A stretch of 5,321 nucleotides of DNA from an uncultured Synechococcus sp. (GTDB lineage: Bacteria; Cyanobacteriota; Cyanobacteriia; PCC-6307; Cyanobiaceae), in contig CAJWIC010000105.1 in the NCBI GenBank assembly GCA_913040905.1, positions 1 through 5,321 of the forward strand, in the 5' to 3' direction. The position numbers and the translations under genes were made by a program. A model generated the notes under the pieces. It was not told where the DNA came from. It saw only the letters and a list, made by a program, of their open reading frames with translations, and did not search any database. Below, in pieces: positions 1-5,301 of this stretch (position 1 is its first letter; the number at the start of each line of letters is the position of its first letter).

Positions 1-48
1 ACAGGATTCATAACCCTGAGGTCGGGAGTTCAAGTCTCCCCTCTGACA
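1..48 (+). tRNA. tRNA with CAT anticodon, probably tRNA-Met (5' end cut off by window edge)
   Basis: Only the anticodon arm, variable loop, T arm and 3' acceptor strand are present; the acceptor 5' strand and D arm lie before the window. The anticodon loop is at 7-13 with CAT at 9-11 and T at position 8 (U33). The variable loop AGGTC is at 19-23. The T stem GGGAG (24-28) pairs with CTCCC (36-40) around TTCAAGT. The acceptor 3' strand is CTCTGAC (41-47), followed by discriminator A48. CCA is not encoded, since TTG follows. The anticodon stem CAGGA/CCCTG pairs at four of five positions with an A-C mismatch next to the loop. The three G-C pairs typical of initiator tRNA are therefore not all present, which favours an elongator tRNA-Met. 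A lysidine-type tRNA-Ile (CAT) cannot be excluded without the 5' half. Confidence 0.85.
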
Positions 49-60
49 TTGAAATTTCAA
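49..60. repeat. 12-bp perfect palindrome abutting the tRNA 3' end
   Basis: The sequence TTGAAATTTCAA is its own reverse complement and begins immediately after the tRNA discriminator base. It is AT-rich and not followed by a T run, so it is not a convincing terminator. It may mark a processing boundary or a binding site, or be chance. Confidence 0.4.
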
Positions 61-65
61 CGTTA

Positions 66-90
66 AATCGTTAGCGCGTTCAACGCGATT
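66..90. repeat. Imperfect inverted repeat in the tRNA/peptidase spacer
   Basis: CGCGTT (75-80) and AACGCG (82-87) are inverted around a single base, giving a realistic 4-bp CGCG stem with a 5-nt loop. Flanking AATCG (66-70) and CGATT (86-90) can pair instead in a bulged alternative. It lies between the 3' ends of the tRNA and the convergent peptidase gene, where a transcription end is expected. There is no T run on either strand, so a terminator role is only suggested by position. Confidence 0.3.
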
Positions 91-102
91 GGGTCGTAGG
101 TT

Positions 103-122
103 GAAAAGATCTTGTTCAGATC
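103..122 (-). terminator. Possible weak intrinsic terminator overlapping the M23 peptidase stop codon
   Basis: Read on the minus strand, GATCT (122-118), a GAACA loop and AGATC (112-108) form a 5-bp stem followed directly by TTTT (107-104). The stem begins inside the TGA stop codon of the peptidase gene. Its position, at the end of a six-gene minus-strand run and before the antisense of the tRNA, is right for a terminator. The stem is short and has only two G-C pairs, so it would be weak at best. Confidence 0.35.
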
Positions 123-1161
123 AGGCTTGCCGCGGTGGCAACTTGCTCAGAGGATTGACTGCTGCGCCGCTGGAACGACGAATTTCGAAATGGAGATGGG
201 GGCCTGTGCTGCGCCCCGTGCTTCCCATCAGAGAGATCCGTGCACCCTGCGGAACAACCTGACCCTTTGAAACCATTAATCGACTGTTATGGGCGTAGCG
301 GGTCGATTCACCATCTCCATGGGCGATCTCCACAAGATATCCATAGGCACCACTCCAACCTGCGTAGGTCACGATCCCGTCTCGGGCGGAATGAACAGCC
401 GTTCCGGAGCTGTTAGCAATGTCAATTCCCTTGTGCATCCGACCCCATCGCCAGCCGTATCCGGAGGTGAACACCCCCTTTGTGGGCCAGCTGTAGGTGC
501 TTGAAGGAGCGAGCCGTTGTGCGTCGCTGCTGGTGGACTTTGGGCTGGTGAGGGCAGGGAGATCCGGCCAGCTGGCCCCTCCACTGATGTTGGGACGAAT
601 GGCCAGAAGCTGCTGACCAGTGGCGGCTTTGGCCACCCGCACTTCGGTACCGACGCTGAGATCAGAGAGGGTGAGCCCTGGATTGAACTGTTTCAACTCC
701 TCCTGGTTGATGCCGTGACGTTCAAGAAAACTGGCCAGTGAGTCGCCGCGCTGAATGGATGCGGTGGATTGAACCGGTGGAGGTGGCGTGATCGGTGGTT
801 GAGTGCGGATCGAGTCAGCCTCGACGCTGACCAGCATCGACGCACGCTCACGAGCTTCTGCAGGAATGGCAAACCAGCTGCCGGAGCGAAACACATGGCT
901 CTCCGGTTGATCATTGATCCGGGCTAGTTCAGCCGATGGCAGATCCAAGCCAGCCGCAAGGCGGGACAACGCTGTGCGTTGCTGGAGACGAAACCAGAAT
1001 GCCGGTTCGTCTGTCGTGGTGATCTCTTCGTCGACGACTGGTAAGGGCGGCAATTCAGCCAATGTGAATGATCGACTATCCGCTTCTCCAGGCAGCGCAG
1101 TCCATGCCACCACGCTCAACAGTGGTGCGATGGAAGCAGCCAACACAAGGACTGAGCGCAT
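121..1161 (-). CDS. Secreted LysM-domain M23 family metallopeptidase (LytM/NlpD-type peptidoglycan endopeptidase)
   Basis: Probable cell-wall hydrolase of 346 aa that cuts peptide cross-links in peptidoglycan in the periplasm. The chosen ATG gives a hydrophobic export signal at once (MRSVLVLAAS, about residues 1-25). An upstream in-frame extension to 1329 has no hydrophobic start and runs back into trmL. Two LysM-like segments follow, at about 62-100 and 135-177, the second clearer (GDSLASFLERHGI, then NPGL and VGTEV). A Ser/Pro/Thr-rich linker leads to a C-terminal M23 domain at about 223-339. The zinc and catalytic residues look intact: H243 and D247 in HKGID, H291 in YAHNS, and H322/H324 in HLHFE. 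An active enzyme is therefore predicted, unlike degenerate EnvC/NlpD-type activators. It is the last gene of the minus-strand run, 73 nt after trmL. The start lacks a strong Shine-Dalgarno sequence. Substrate bond and cell-cycle role cannot be read from the sequence. Confidence 0.9.
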   Translation of the reverse strand: MRSVLVLAASIAPLLSVVAWTALPGEADSRSFTLAELPPLPVVDEEITTTDEPAFWFRLQQRTALSRLAAGLDLPSAELARINDQPESHVFRSGSWFAIPAEARERASMLVSVEADSIRTQPPITPPPPVQSTASIQRGDSLASFLERHGINQEELKQFNPGLTLSDLSVGTEVRVAKAATGQQLLAIRPNISGGASWPDLPALTSPKSTSSDAQRLAPSSTYSWPTKGVFTSGYGWRWGRMHKGIDIANSSGTAVHSARDGIVTYAGWSGAYGYLVEIAHGDGESTRYAHNSRLMVSKGQVVPQGARISLMGSTGRSTGPHLHFEIRRSSGAAVNPLSKLPPRQA

Positions 1162-1182
1162 CCCGTTGATGAAGTCGGGCGA

Positions 1183-1211
1183 ACAGTAACGAAGCGACCA
1201 TGGCTCTGCAA
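1183..1211 (-). promoter_or_regulatory. Weak sigma70-like promoter candidate for the M23 peptidase gene
   Basis: On the minus strand, TTGCAG (1211-1206) is followed after 17 nt by TACTGT (1188-1183), which fits the loose cyanobacterial TANNNT form of a -10 box. It lies in the 73-nt gap between trmL and the peptidase, with the start codon about 20 nt further on. Each box matches consensus at only three of six bases, so this may be chance and the gene may simply be read through from upstream. Confidence 0.2.
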
Positions 1212-1234
1212 GGGCAACTGGTGCAGTCAGCTCT

Positions 1235-1735
1235 TCACCACAACTGAAGCTGGTGACCAGCTGTGTAAGCCACCAGGGCACAGGCCACCGAAAGGTTGAG
1301 GCTTCGAACACCACCTGCGCCATCTGCATCGACGCCTCCGGGCATTGGAATTGTCAGGATTCGATCGCACTGCTCACGCACCTGGTTTGGAAGGCCGTTG
1401 TCTTCGCGGCCGAACAGCAGCACATCACCGGGCTGAAACTGAAAGTTGCTGAGGCTGTCACCTCCGTACCGGCTGCAGCCGATCAGGCGATAGGGCAGCG
1501 TCAGTTGCGTCAGCAGATGGTTCAAATCGGGGTGGGTCGAGAGCTGAACGTGGGGCCAGTAATCAAGACCAGCTCGCCGTACCGCGCGATCATCAATGCA
1601 GAACCCAAGCGGTTCAATCAACCCCAAAGGCAGCTGAAACGCTGCACAGGTCCTGGCGATGTTCCCCGTGTTGGGGGGAATTTGGGGCTCGTAAAGAACC
1701 ACCCGAAGGGGTGAAGCCGGCGCAGGAAGGGTCAT
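1235..1735 (-). CDS. trmL: tRNA (cytidine(34)-2'-O)-methyltransferase, TrmL/YibK family (SPOUT)
   Basis: Cytoplasmic SPOUT methyltransferase of 166 aa. By family it uses S-adenosylmethionine to 2'-O-methylate the wobble base of tRNA-Leu isoacceptors. All three knot motifs are visible: PPNTGNIARTC (20-30) with the conserved N, GN and R; LLFGREDNGLP (106-116); and IPMPG (129-133) leading to RSLNLS (144-149). RRAGLDYW (53-60) is also family-typical. Length is close to the usual 150-160 aa. The excess lies partly in a short N-terminal extension and partly in a Gly/Asp-rich insertion (GGVDADGAGGV, 133-143) between IPM and RSLNLS. The C-terminal end is YTAGHQLQLW rather than the usual YEAWRQ-like helix. 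The start ATG overlaps the cobU stop as ATGA and has no Shine-Dalgarno sequence, so translation probably depends on ribosomes finishing cobU. Family assignment is firm; the exact tRNA substrate is inferred. Confidence 0.93.
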   Translation of the reverse strand: MTLPAPASPLRVVLYEPQIPPNTGNIARTCAAFQLPLGLIEPLGFCIDDRAVRRAGLDYWPHVQLSTHPDLNHLLTQLTLPYRLIGCSRYGGDSLSNFQFQPGDVLLFGREDNGLPNQVREQCDRILTIPMPGGVDADGAGGVRSLNLSVACALVAYTAGHQLQLW

Positions 1736-2286
1736 GGCACCGGCTGGCTGAGGGCATGCAGGTCAACGGCCCGACCCTGCAAGACAAGCCAGGCGGCATC
1801 AGCCTCTCGATCGAGGCTTTGTGCGAGGGATCCAAGTCGATCGCGAAAGCATCCGCCGATTCGTGTTGGTGGAACAACCCCCCATCCGGTTTCCTCGATC
1901 ACCACCACGCAGGTCTGGTCCATGGCCGCCAACTGCTGGATCAGCTCATCACAGCATTTGTTCCAGACCTGGTCTGCGTCATCGAGATGACTGGCCACAA
2001 ATCCTCCAAGAGCATCGATCAGCACCGACGAGTGCTGAGGAATTGTCTGCAGGGCGGAAGTCAGCTCCGCGCCTGACTCCAACAGATGCCAGTGGCTCGG
2101 GCGCCGTCGGCGATGCAACGCCAGACGGGTCTGCCAGTCCTGATCATCGGGACGATCCGGAGCTGTTGCCACATAGGTGACATCGACTGCTTCCGACATC
2201 AAATGCTCGGCCCAGCGACTTTTGCCACCTCTGGAGGGACCACTGACCAGGACAAGTCTGGTTTTGTTCTGGTCAGCCACCACCAT
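1732..2286 (-). CDS. cobU: Adenosylcobinamide kinase / adenosylcobinamide-phosphate guanylyltransferase (CobU/CobP)
   Basis: Bifunctional cytoplasmic enzyme of 184 aa, a normal family length. It phosphorylates adenosylcobinamide and transfers GMP to give adenosyl-GDP-cobinamide, the activated intermediate that receives the lower ligand in cobamide assembly. The P-loop GPSRGGKS is at 16-23. The RxxxHRRRRP motif at 54-63 places the expected guanylylated histidine at H58. VLIDALGGFV (88-97) matches the Walker B-like segment. The region ETGWGVVPP...FRDRLGSLAQ (132-156) corresponds to the family motif usually seen as NEVGxGIVP...FRDxxGxxNQ, with EET in place of NEV and A in place of N. The start is supported by AAGGGA four bases upstream, although GTG codons 2 and 3 are alternatives. 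It overlaps the pxcA end by 14 nt and trmL by 4 nt. Marine Synechococcus are known to make pseudocobalamin, which fits this gene. Confidence 0.93.
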   Translation of the reverse strand: MVVADQNKTRLVLVSGPSRGGKSRWAEHLMSEAVDVTYVATAPDRPDDQDWQTRLALHRRRRPSHWHLLESGAELTSALQTIPQHSSVLIDALGGFVASHLDDADQVWNKCCDELIQQLAAMDQTCVVVIEETGWGVVPPTRIGGCFRDRLGSLAQSLDREADAAWLVLQGRAVDLHALSQPVP

Positions 2287-3421
2287 TCATTCCCTTGAGA
2301 GTCGCCACGGAGGAGGGGGAGACGCGGTTCAGATAGCGGAAGATCCAGTACTTGAAGATCGTCGCCAGGATCACCGGGAATGTGGCGATGAACAACAAGA
2401 TGAAATTTTCCTGGGTCGGCAGACCGAAGTGATGGGCGATTCCATCCAGGAGCACCGTCCAACCTTCAGGGCTGTGGTAACCAACGAAGATGTCTGTGAA
2501 GAGAATGATCGCGAACGCCTTAGCGGAATCACTTAGCCCGTAGATCGCTTCATCGAGAAATCCTCGCAGTACGCGCAACTGATCTCTGCTCACAAGGCAG
2601 ACGCCGATAAAGGCCATCAGGCCTGCAAGGTCAGCGATGACATTCTTGATTGCCTGAACGCTCTCTCGATCAGCTTCCTGCTTGAGTTCTTGCGCCTTCT
2701 CCCTCAGCTTGACCACCAACAAATCAGAGGACAGTGGCTCTCCCCCATTCAACAGGGCATCAAATTCAAGCTCCTCTTTGTAAATCCGCAATTTCTCGAC
2801 GGCGACCTCCTCGAGCTGAGGCCTTGGGTAGCTAAGGAACGACAGATCAGGGGAGAGATGTTCCACAGCCGGACCGACGATATAGGTGTTTGACACCTGT
2901 TGGACCAGCAAGGGGACCAACACCAACAGCAACAGGATCCTGAGCGACGCCAGCGTTGAATCGCGCCGCCGGCGGAACCCTGCCACGACAGATTCCTCAG
3001 AGGTTGGATCCAACTGACGACGCACCGCATCAAACACATCGAGCAGCGAGCGCGGCAATGGTTGCGGTGCAGTGCTCATCCCGCTTTTGCTGAATGAGCG
3101 CTTGGTCGCATAGCGACTCACCACAGTCTCAATCAACTGAAGCTGACGCAACTCCTGTGGATCAAGCTGCCCTCGGTTGGGAGCCACCTTGGCAAGACTG
3201 GATCGACAGATCTGAAGGGCGGTGTGGAACCGTCGCAAAACCGTGGCTTGAACGGAACGAGGAACGGAAAGCTCAAGTTCCGGTCTGACTTTGCGGTCGG
3301 AGTAAAACTCGAGCTCAATGCCCTGAATCAGCAGCGCCGCTTCGTAGCCGCGCTCCAACTCGTTGGTTAGGTTGTCGCCCTCTCCCTGGGAGAACAGGCC
3401 AATCCAGTTCCGCGTGGCCAT
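2273..3421 (-). CDS. pxcA: Proton extrusion protein PxcA (CemA/CotA family membrane protein)
   Basis: Membrane protein of 382 aa in the PxcA/CemA family, which in cyanobacteria is needed for light-induced Na+-dependent proton extrusion and is linked to inorganic carbon uptake. A long soluble N-terminal region (about 1-155) precedes a basic RRRR patch (149-153) and transmembrane segment 1 (about 158-177). A charged, coiled-coil-like stretch rich in E and K follows (about 200-255). Three more membrane segments lie at about 261-278, 300-315 and 338-362. The C-terminal family signature is strongly preserved: LFTDIFVGYHSPEGW (307-321), HHFGLP (330-335), and IATFPVILATIFKYWIFRYL (345-364) then NRVSPSSVATLKGMN. 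Chloroplast CemA proteins are shorter and lack most of the N-terminal region. ATG at 3421 is chosen over a TTG one codon earlier. It starts 12 nt after the Psb32-like gene stop and its end overlaps cobU, indicating co-transcription. Confidence 0.95.
   Translation of the reverse strand: MATRNWIGLFSQGEGDNLTNELERGYEAALLIQGIELEFYSDRKVRPELELSVPRSVQATVLRRFHTALQICRSSLAKVAPNRGQLDPQELRQLQLIETVVSRYATKRSFSKSGMSTAPQPLPRSLLDVFDAVRRQLDPTSEESVVAGFRRRRDSTLASLRILLLLVLVPLLVQQVSNTYIVGPAVEHLSPDLSFLSYPRPQLEEVAVEKLRIYKEELEFDALLNGGEPLSSDLLVVKLREKAQELKQEADRESVQAIKNVIADLAGLMAFIGVCLVSRDQLRVLRGFLDEAIYGLSDSAKAFAIILFTDIFVGYHSPEGWTVLLDGIAHHFGLPTQENFILLFIATFPVILATIFKYWIFRYLNRVSPSSVATLKGMNGGG
2291..2296 (-). promoter_or_regulatory. 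Ribosome binding site for cobU inside the pxcA coding end
   Basis: AAGGGA on the minus strand lies four bases before the cobU ATG and within the last codons of pxcA. It is the clearest Shine-Dalgarno sequence in the minus-strand run and supports the cobU start given. Spacing would suit the GTG at codon 2 or 3 slightly better. Confidence 0.55.
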
Positions 3422-3433
3422 CAACTCAGGCGA

Positions 3434-4105
3434 TCATCGAGAAAAGACCCACCAGGTCGCCATCGGGATGATGGTTCCGAGGACCAGCAGCACAATGATC
3501 CAGGTTGTCGCGTTGCTGCTCTCTGTCTCCTCCTGGGTGGGGATGTTGGTGGGCAGGGTTGTGCGAACAATCTCGGCCGGAGGACCTGGATCCTCGCCAC
3601 CACCGAGCACGGTGCTCAATCGATTGAGGCCATCCACAGTGGCTTGCCGATAGCGATCACCCTCACGAAGCGGCACGGTCATGGTGGTGCGCGCCGTACT
3701 GGTCAGCAGTGCCTCGGGCAGCTGGGATTGCAGCGAAGGATCTGCGGCGATCGACGCCCGTTTGTTCTGGGTCTCGATCAGGAGCAAGAGCAGTGGTTCC
3801 GAATCCTTGGTCGACCACTGGGCCAGGAGCTCCTCACCGAAGCCATCAAGGTTCAGGCCGTAATCAAGACGCCGCAACGTCACAACCCTGGCATCAACGC
3901 GCTCAGAGGCGAGATCCTGAAGACGAGCGTTGAGTTCAGAGCGACTGGCCCGGCTGAACACATCGGCATCATCCAGCACCCGCTCGTCGGGACGATTGAC
4001 GCCGAGATCCGTGGGAGAAATGGCCTGGGCTGTGAGGGGACAAGCGACCAGAACCAACAGGCCAAGGGCAGAAAGAACGTTGGCGAGTCGACGCAGGAAC
4101 GACAT
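3434..4105 (-). CDS. psb32: TPM-domain protein, Psb32/TLP18.3-like (photosystem II maintenance factor)
   Basis: Predicted exported protein of 223 aa with one TPM (TLP18.3/Psb32/MOLO-1) domain. Characterised relatives in cyanobacteria and plant thylakoid lumen help protect photosystem II from photodamage and speed its repair. With the ATG used here, a typical signal peptide starts at once: MSFLRR, then a hydrophobic core, ending near AQA at 26-28. The mature region begins ISPTDLGVNRPDERVLDDADVFS, a usual TPM opening, and the domain runs to about residue 170. A low-complexity linker and one C-terminal membrane helix (about 200-219) with a short WWVFSR tail follow, so the protein is probably membrane-anchored. 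An in-frame ATG at 4150 would add 15 residues and overlap the TerB-like gene by 8 nt; neither start has a strong Shine-Dalgarno. The hydrophobic core ends LVAC, which also fits a lipobox. Placement beside pxcA fits a light-acclimation role. Confidence 0.85.
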   Translation of the reverse strand: MSFLRRLANVLSALGLLVLVACPLTAQAISPTDLGVNRPDERVLDDADVFSRASRSELNARLQDLASERVDARVVTLRRLDYGLNLDGFGEELLAQWSTKDSEPLLLLLIETQNKRASIAADPSLQSQLPEALLTSTARTTMTVPLREGDRYRQATVDGLNRLSTVLGGGEDPGPPAEIVRTTLPTNIPTQEETESSNATTWIIVLLVLGTIIPMATWWVFSR

Positions 4106-4142
4106 CAGACCATTCCGAATAACAATTCCGATCAGTCTGCCC

Positions 4143-4550
4143 TCAGCCATCCAGGCTGTCGCGGTTCAACGCTTCAATTGCCACCAGAATTGCGGCGGCT
4201 TCGCCGTCCGGCAATGCCATTCGTTGGGCCAGATCCTGCAGAAATGCCGACTCGTCTTCAGTGACCGTTCGATCGGCGTGGGCAAGGTGAGCGGCCACGG
4301 CAAGGGCACTCTGCTGTTGGGCCAAGGTCAGAACAGGCAACGCTTCATCCACAAGACCACTGACACCCTGATCTCGAAGACGGTGGAGAAGCTGGTCAAA
4401 CAAATCCCCCATCTCAGCTTCCGAGCTGCCGCTGTACAACGAGCGGTACTCCAGCTGCGTCCTCAAGGCATGGGCTTCATCACGTCCGAGGCTTCCGTCG
4501 CAGGCCACCGCAGCAAGGGCAACGGCGGCAAAGGCTTCTGCACTGTTCAT
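4143..4550 (-). CDS. TerB-like small acidic helical protein (tellurite resistance TerB family)
   Basis: Predicted soluble protein of 135 aa, almost wholly helical, with no signal peptide or membrane segment. It shows the two-part pattern of TerB domains: an acidic turn near the N terminus (ACDGSLGRDE, 16-25) and a second one later (AHADRTVTEDESAFL, 90-104), each followed by a helix. In TerB these acidic residues bind metal ions. No other ter genes are present, so resistance to tellurite is not implied. In cyanobacteria such solitary TerB proteins are usually of unknown function. It is the first gene of the minus-strand run, with its stop 37 nt before the Psb32-like start used here (8-nt overlap with the alternative start). 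No convincing Shine-Dalgarno precedes its ATG. Family call is fairly sure; the role is unknown. Confidence 0.8.
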   Translation of the reverse strand: MNSAEAFAAVALAAVACDGSLGRDEAHALRTQLEYRSLYSGSSEAEMGDLFDQLLHRLRDQGVSGLVDEALPVLTLAQQQSALAVAAHLAHADRTVTEDESAFLQDLAQRMALPDGEAAAILVAIEALNRDSLDG

Positions 4551-4615
4551 CCGAATCAGGCATCACTCCCACATTTGAGCAGGATGTAGCGGTTCTGCCA
4601 GCCCAGGATGGCCTG
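4551..4615. promoter_or_regulatory. Divergent intergenic region between the TerB-like gene and the CCB-like gene
   Basis: These 65 nt separate two genes pointing away from each other and so should carry, or lie just downstream of, promoters for the six-gene minus-strand unit and the plus-strand gene. I see no good -10 box: TAGCGG on the plus strand (4587-4592) and TACATC on the minus strand both miss the final T of TANNNT. Promoters may therefore sit partly within the coding starts. The call rests on gene layout, not on motifs. Confidence 0.3.
4605..4611 (+). promoter_or_regulatory. Ribosome binding site of the CCB2/CCB4-like gene
   Basis: AGGATGG lies on the plus strand, with its AGGA core ending seven bases before the ATG at 4616. 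It supports that start rather than the out-of-frame ATG at 4608 that lies inside the motif. Confidence 0.55.
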
Positions 4616-5275
4616 ATGCCCGCTCCCGCACGTGTTGTACTCGTCTGTGCTCTGGTGTTGTTGACGCTGACGCTGCTCAATGCCGGCCTGGCGGAGTCGT
4701 TCACCCCTGAACTGCAACGCGCTGAAGTCCTCTGTGGGATGGCGACTGTTGGACTGATGCTGGTGGCTGTGCTGTGGACCAGGGTTGATCCGACCCAGGC
4801 GAAACCACGTGCCCTCAGCGGTGAACAGGGTTTGCAGTTGGAGCCCTCCCTGGAGGCTGATCTGAAGGAGGAGCTGGCCTGGGGCAGCCATATGCTGCTG
4901 ACGGCTACTCCAGCCGCCACCCTTCTGGTCCATTGGCGGGACCAGGTCATCCTGCGGCGGGGACTGCTGAGTGACGCTGATGCACCATTTACGCCAGGAC
5001 CGATCTGTCGACGGGCCATGGACCGTGAAACCACGATCAGCCTGGTCAACACAACCCTGTTCCCCGGCCGCCATGAATTTGATCCCGTTCTCAAGAACCT
5101 TCCAGCTGTTCTGATCGTGCCCCTAGGGACCCATGGGATCGTGGTTCTTGGCGGATGGTCCGAACGCTGCTTCAGTCAGGCTGATGAGCAGTGGCTTGAA
5201 GGCTGGTCTGCACGGCTCAGAACGAAACTCGAGAGCGCGACGACGAAGGCCTGCTGCGAGGTTGATCAGGCATGA
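4616..5275 (+). CDS. Cofactor assembly of complex C subunit B, CCB2/CCB4-like (heme attachment to cytochrome b6)
   Basis: Protein of 219 aa resembling the cyanobacterial relatives of chloroplast CCB2/CCB4. These act in covalent attachment of the high-spin heme c_n (c_i) to cytochrome b6 of the b6f complex. Two N-terminal membrane segments (about 5-26 and 36-57) are joined by a short loop with FTPELQRAEVL. Then comes the family-typical cytoplasmic part: RALSGEQGLQL (65-75), ELAWGSHMLLTATPAAT (86-102), and a predominantly beta region with ILRRG (112-116) and GIVVLGGWSERCF (174-186). It ends in an amphipathic helix. Length and membrane topology fit the family as I know it; this is recognition from memory of conserved segments, not a search. 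The start has a good AGGATGG ribosome site. It faces away from the six-gene unit and shares a 65-nt upstream region with it. Its stop overlaps a 9-codon ORF as ATGA. Confidence 0.75.
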   Translation: MPAPARVVLVCALVLLTLTLLNAGLAESFTPELQRAEVLCGMATVGLMLVAVLWTRVDPTQAKPRALSGEQGLQLEPSLEADLKEELAWGSHMLLTATPAATLLVHWRDQVILRRGLLSDADAPFTPGPICRRAMDRETTISLVNTTLFPGRHEFDPVLKNLPAVLIVPLGTHGIVVLGGWSERCFSQADEQWLEGWSARLRTKLESATTKACCEVDQA

Positions 5276-5301
5276 AACGGATGCTGGATCGCACCCGCTG
5301 A
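5272..5301 (+). other. Nine-codon ORF overlapping the CCB-like stop (possible leader or chance)
   Basis: ATG at 5272 overlaps the preceding TGA as ATGA and encodes MKRMLDRTR before a TGA at 5299-5301. AAGGA at 5313-5317 could be the ribosome binding site of a plus-strand gene starting just past the window. The small ORF has no recognisable function. It could be a coupled leader, a frameshifted or mis-sequenced gene start, or chance. Confidence 0.2.

Noticed and set aside
1..120. tRNA 3' end as an integration site with a neighbouring genomic island
   Set aside because: No integrase, no repeat of the tRNA 3' end elsewhere in the window, and the adjoining genes are ordinary core cyanobacterial genes.
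1162..1329. N-terminal extension of the M23 peptidase to an ATG at 1329
   Set aside because: It would run through the end of trmL and bury the signal peptide 56 residues inside the protein; ATG at 1161 starts directly at the signal peptide.
3422..3424. TTG start for pxcA one codon upstream
   Set aside because: The adjacent ATG is a stronger start and the choice changes only one residue.
4143..4550. Tellurite resistance or phage-defence role for the TerB-like gene
   Set aside because: No terA, terC, terD, terE, terZ or defence-associated genes are nearby; the context is photosynthesis and housekeeping.
3644..4589. Long plus-strand ORFs (206 and 219 codons) antisense to the Psb32-like and TerB-like genes
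   Set aside because: Their products resemble no family, are rich in Arg/Ser/Gln as expected of an antisense frame, and lie opposite genes with clear domains and tight operon spacing.
4480..5094. Minus-strand ORFs of 204 and 172 codons opposite the CCB-like gene
   Set aside because: Both look like compositional shadows with low-complexity Ser/Arg or Gln-rich products, while the plus strand has membrane segments, conserved motifs and a ribosome site.
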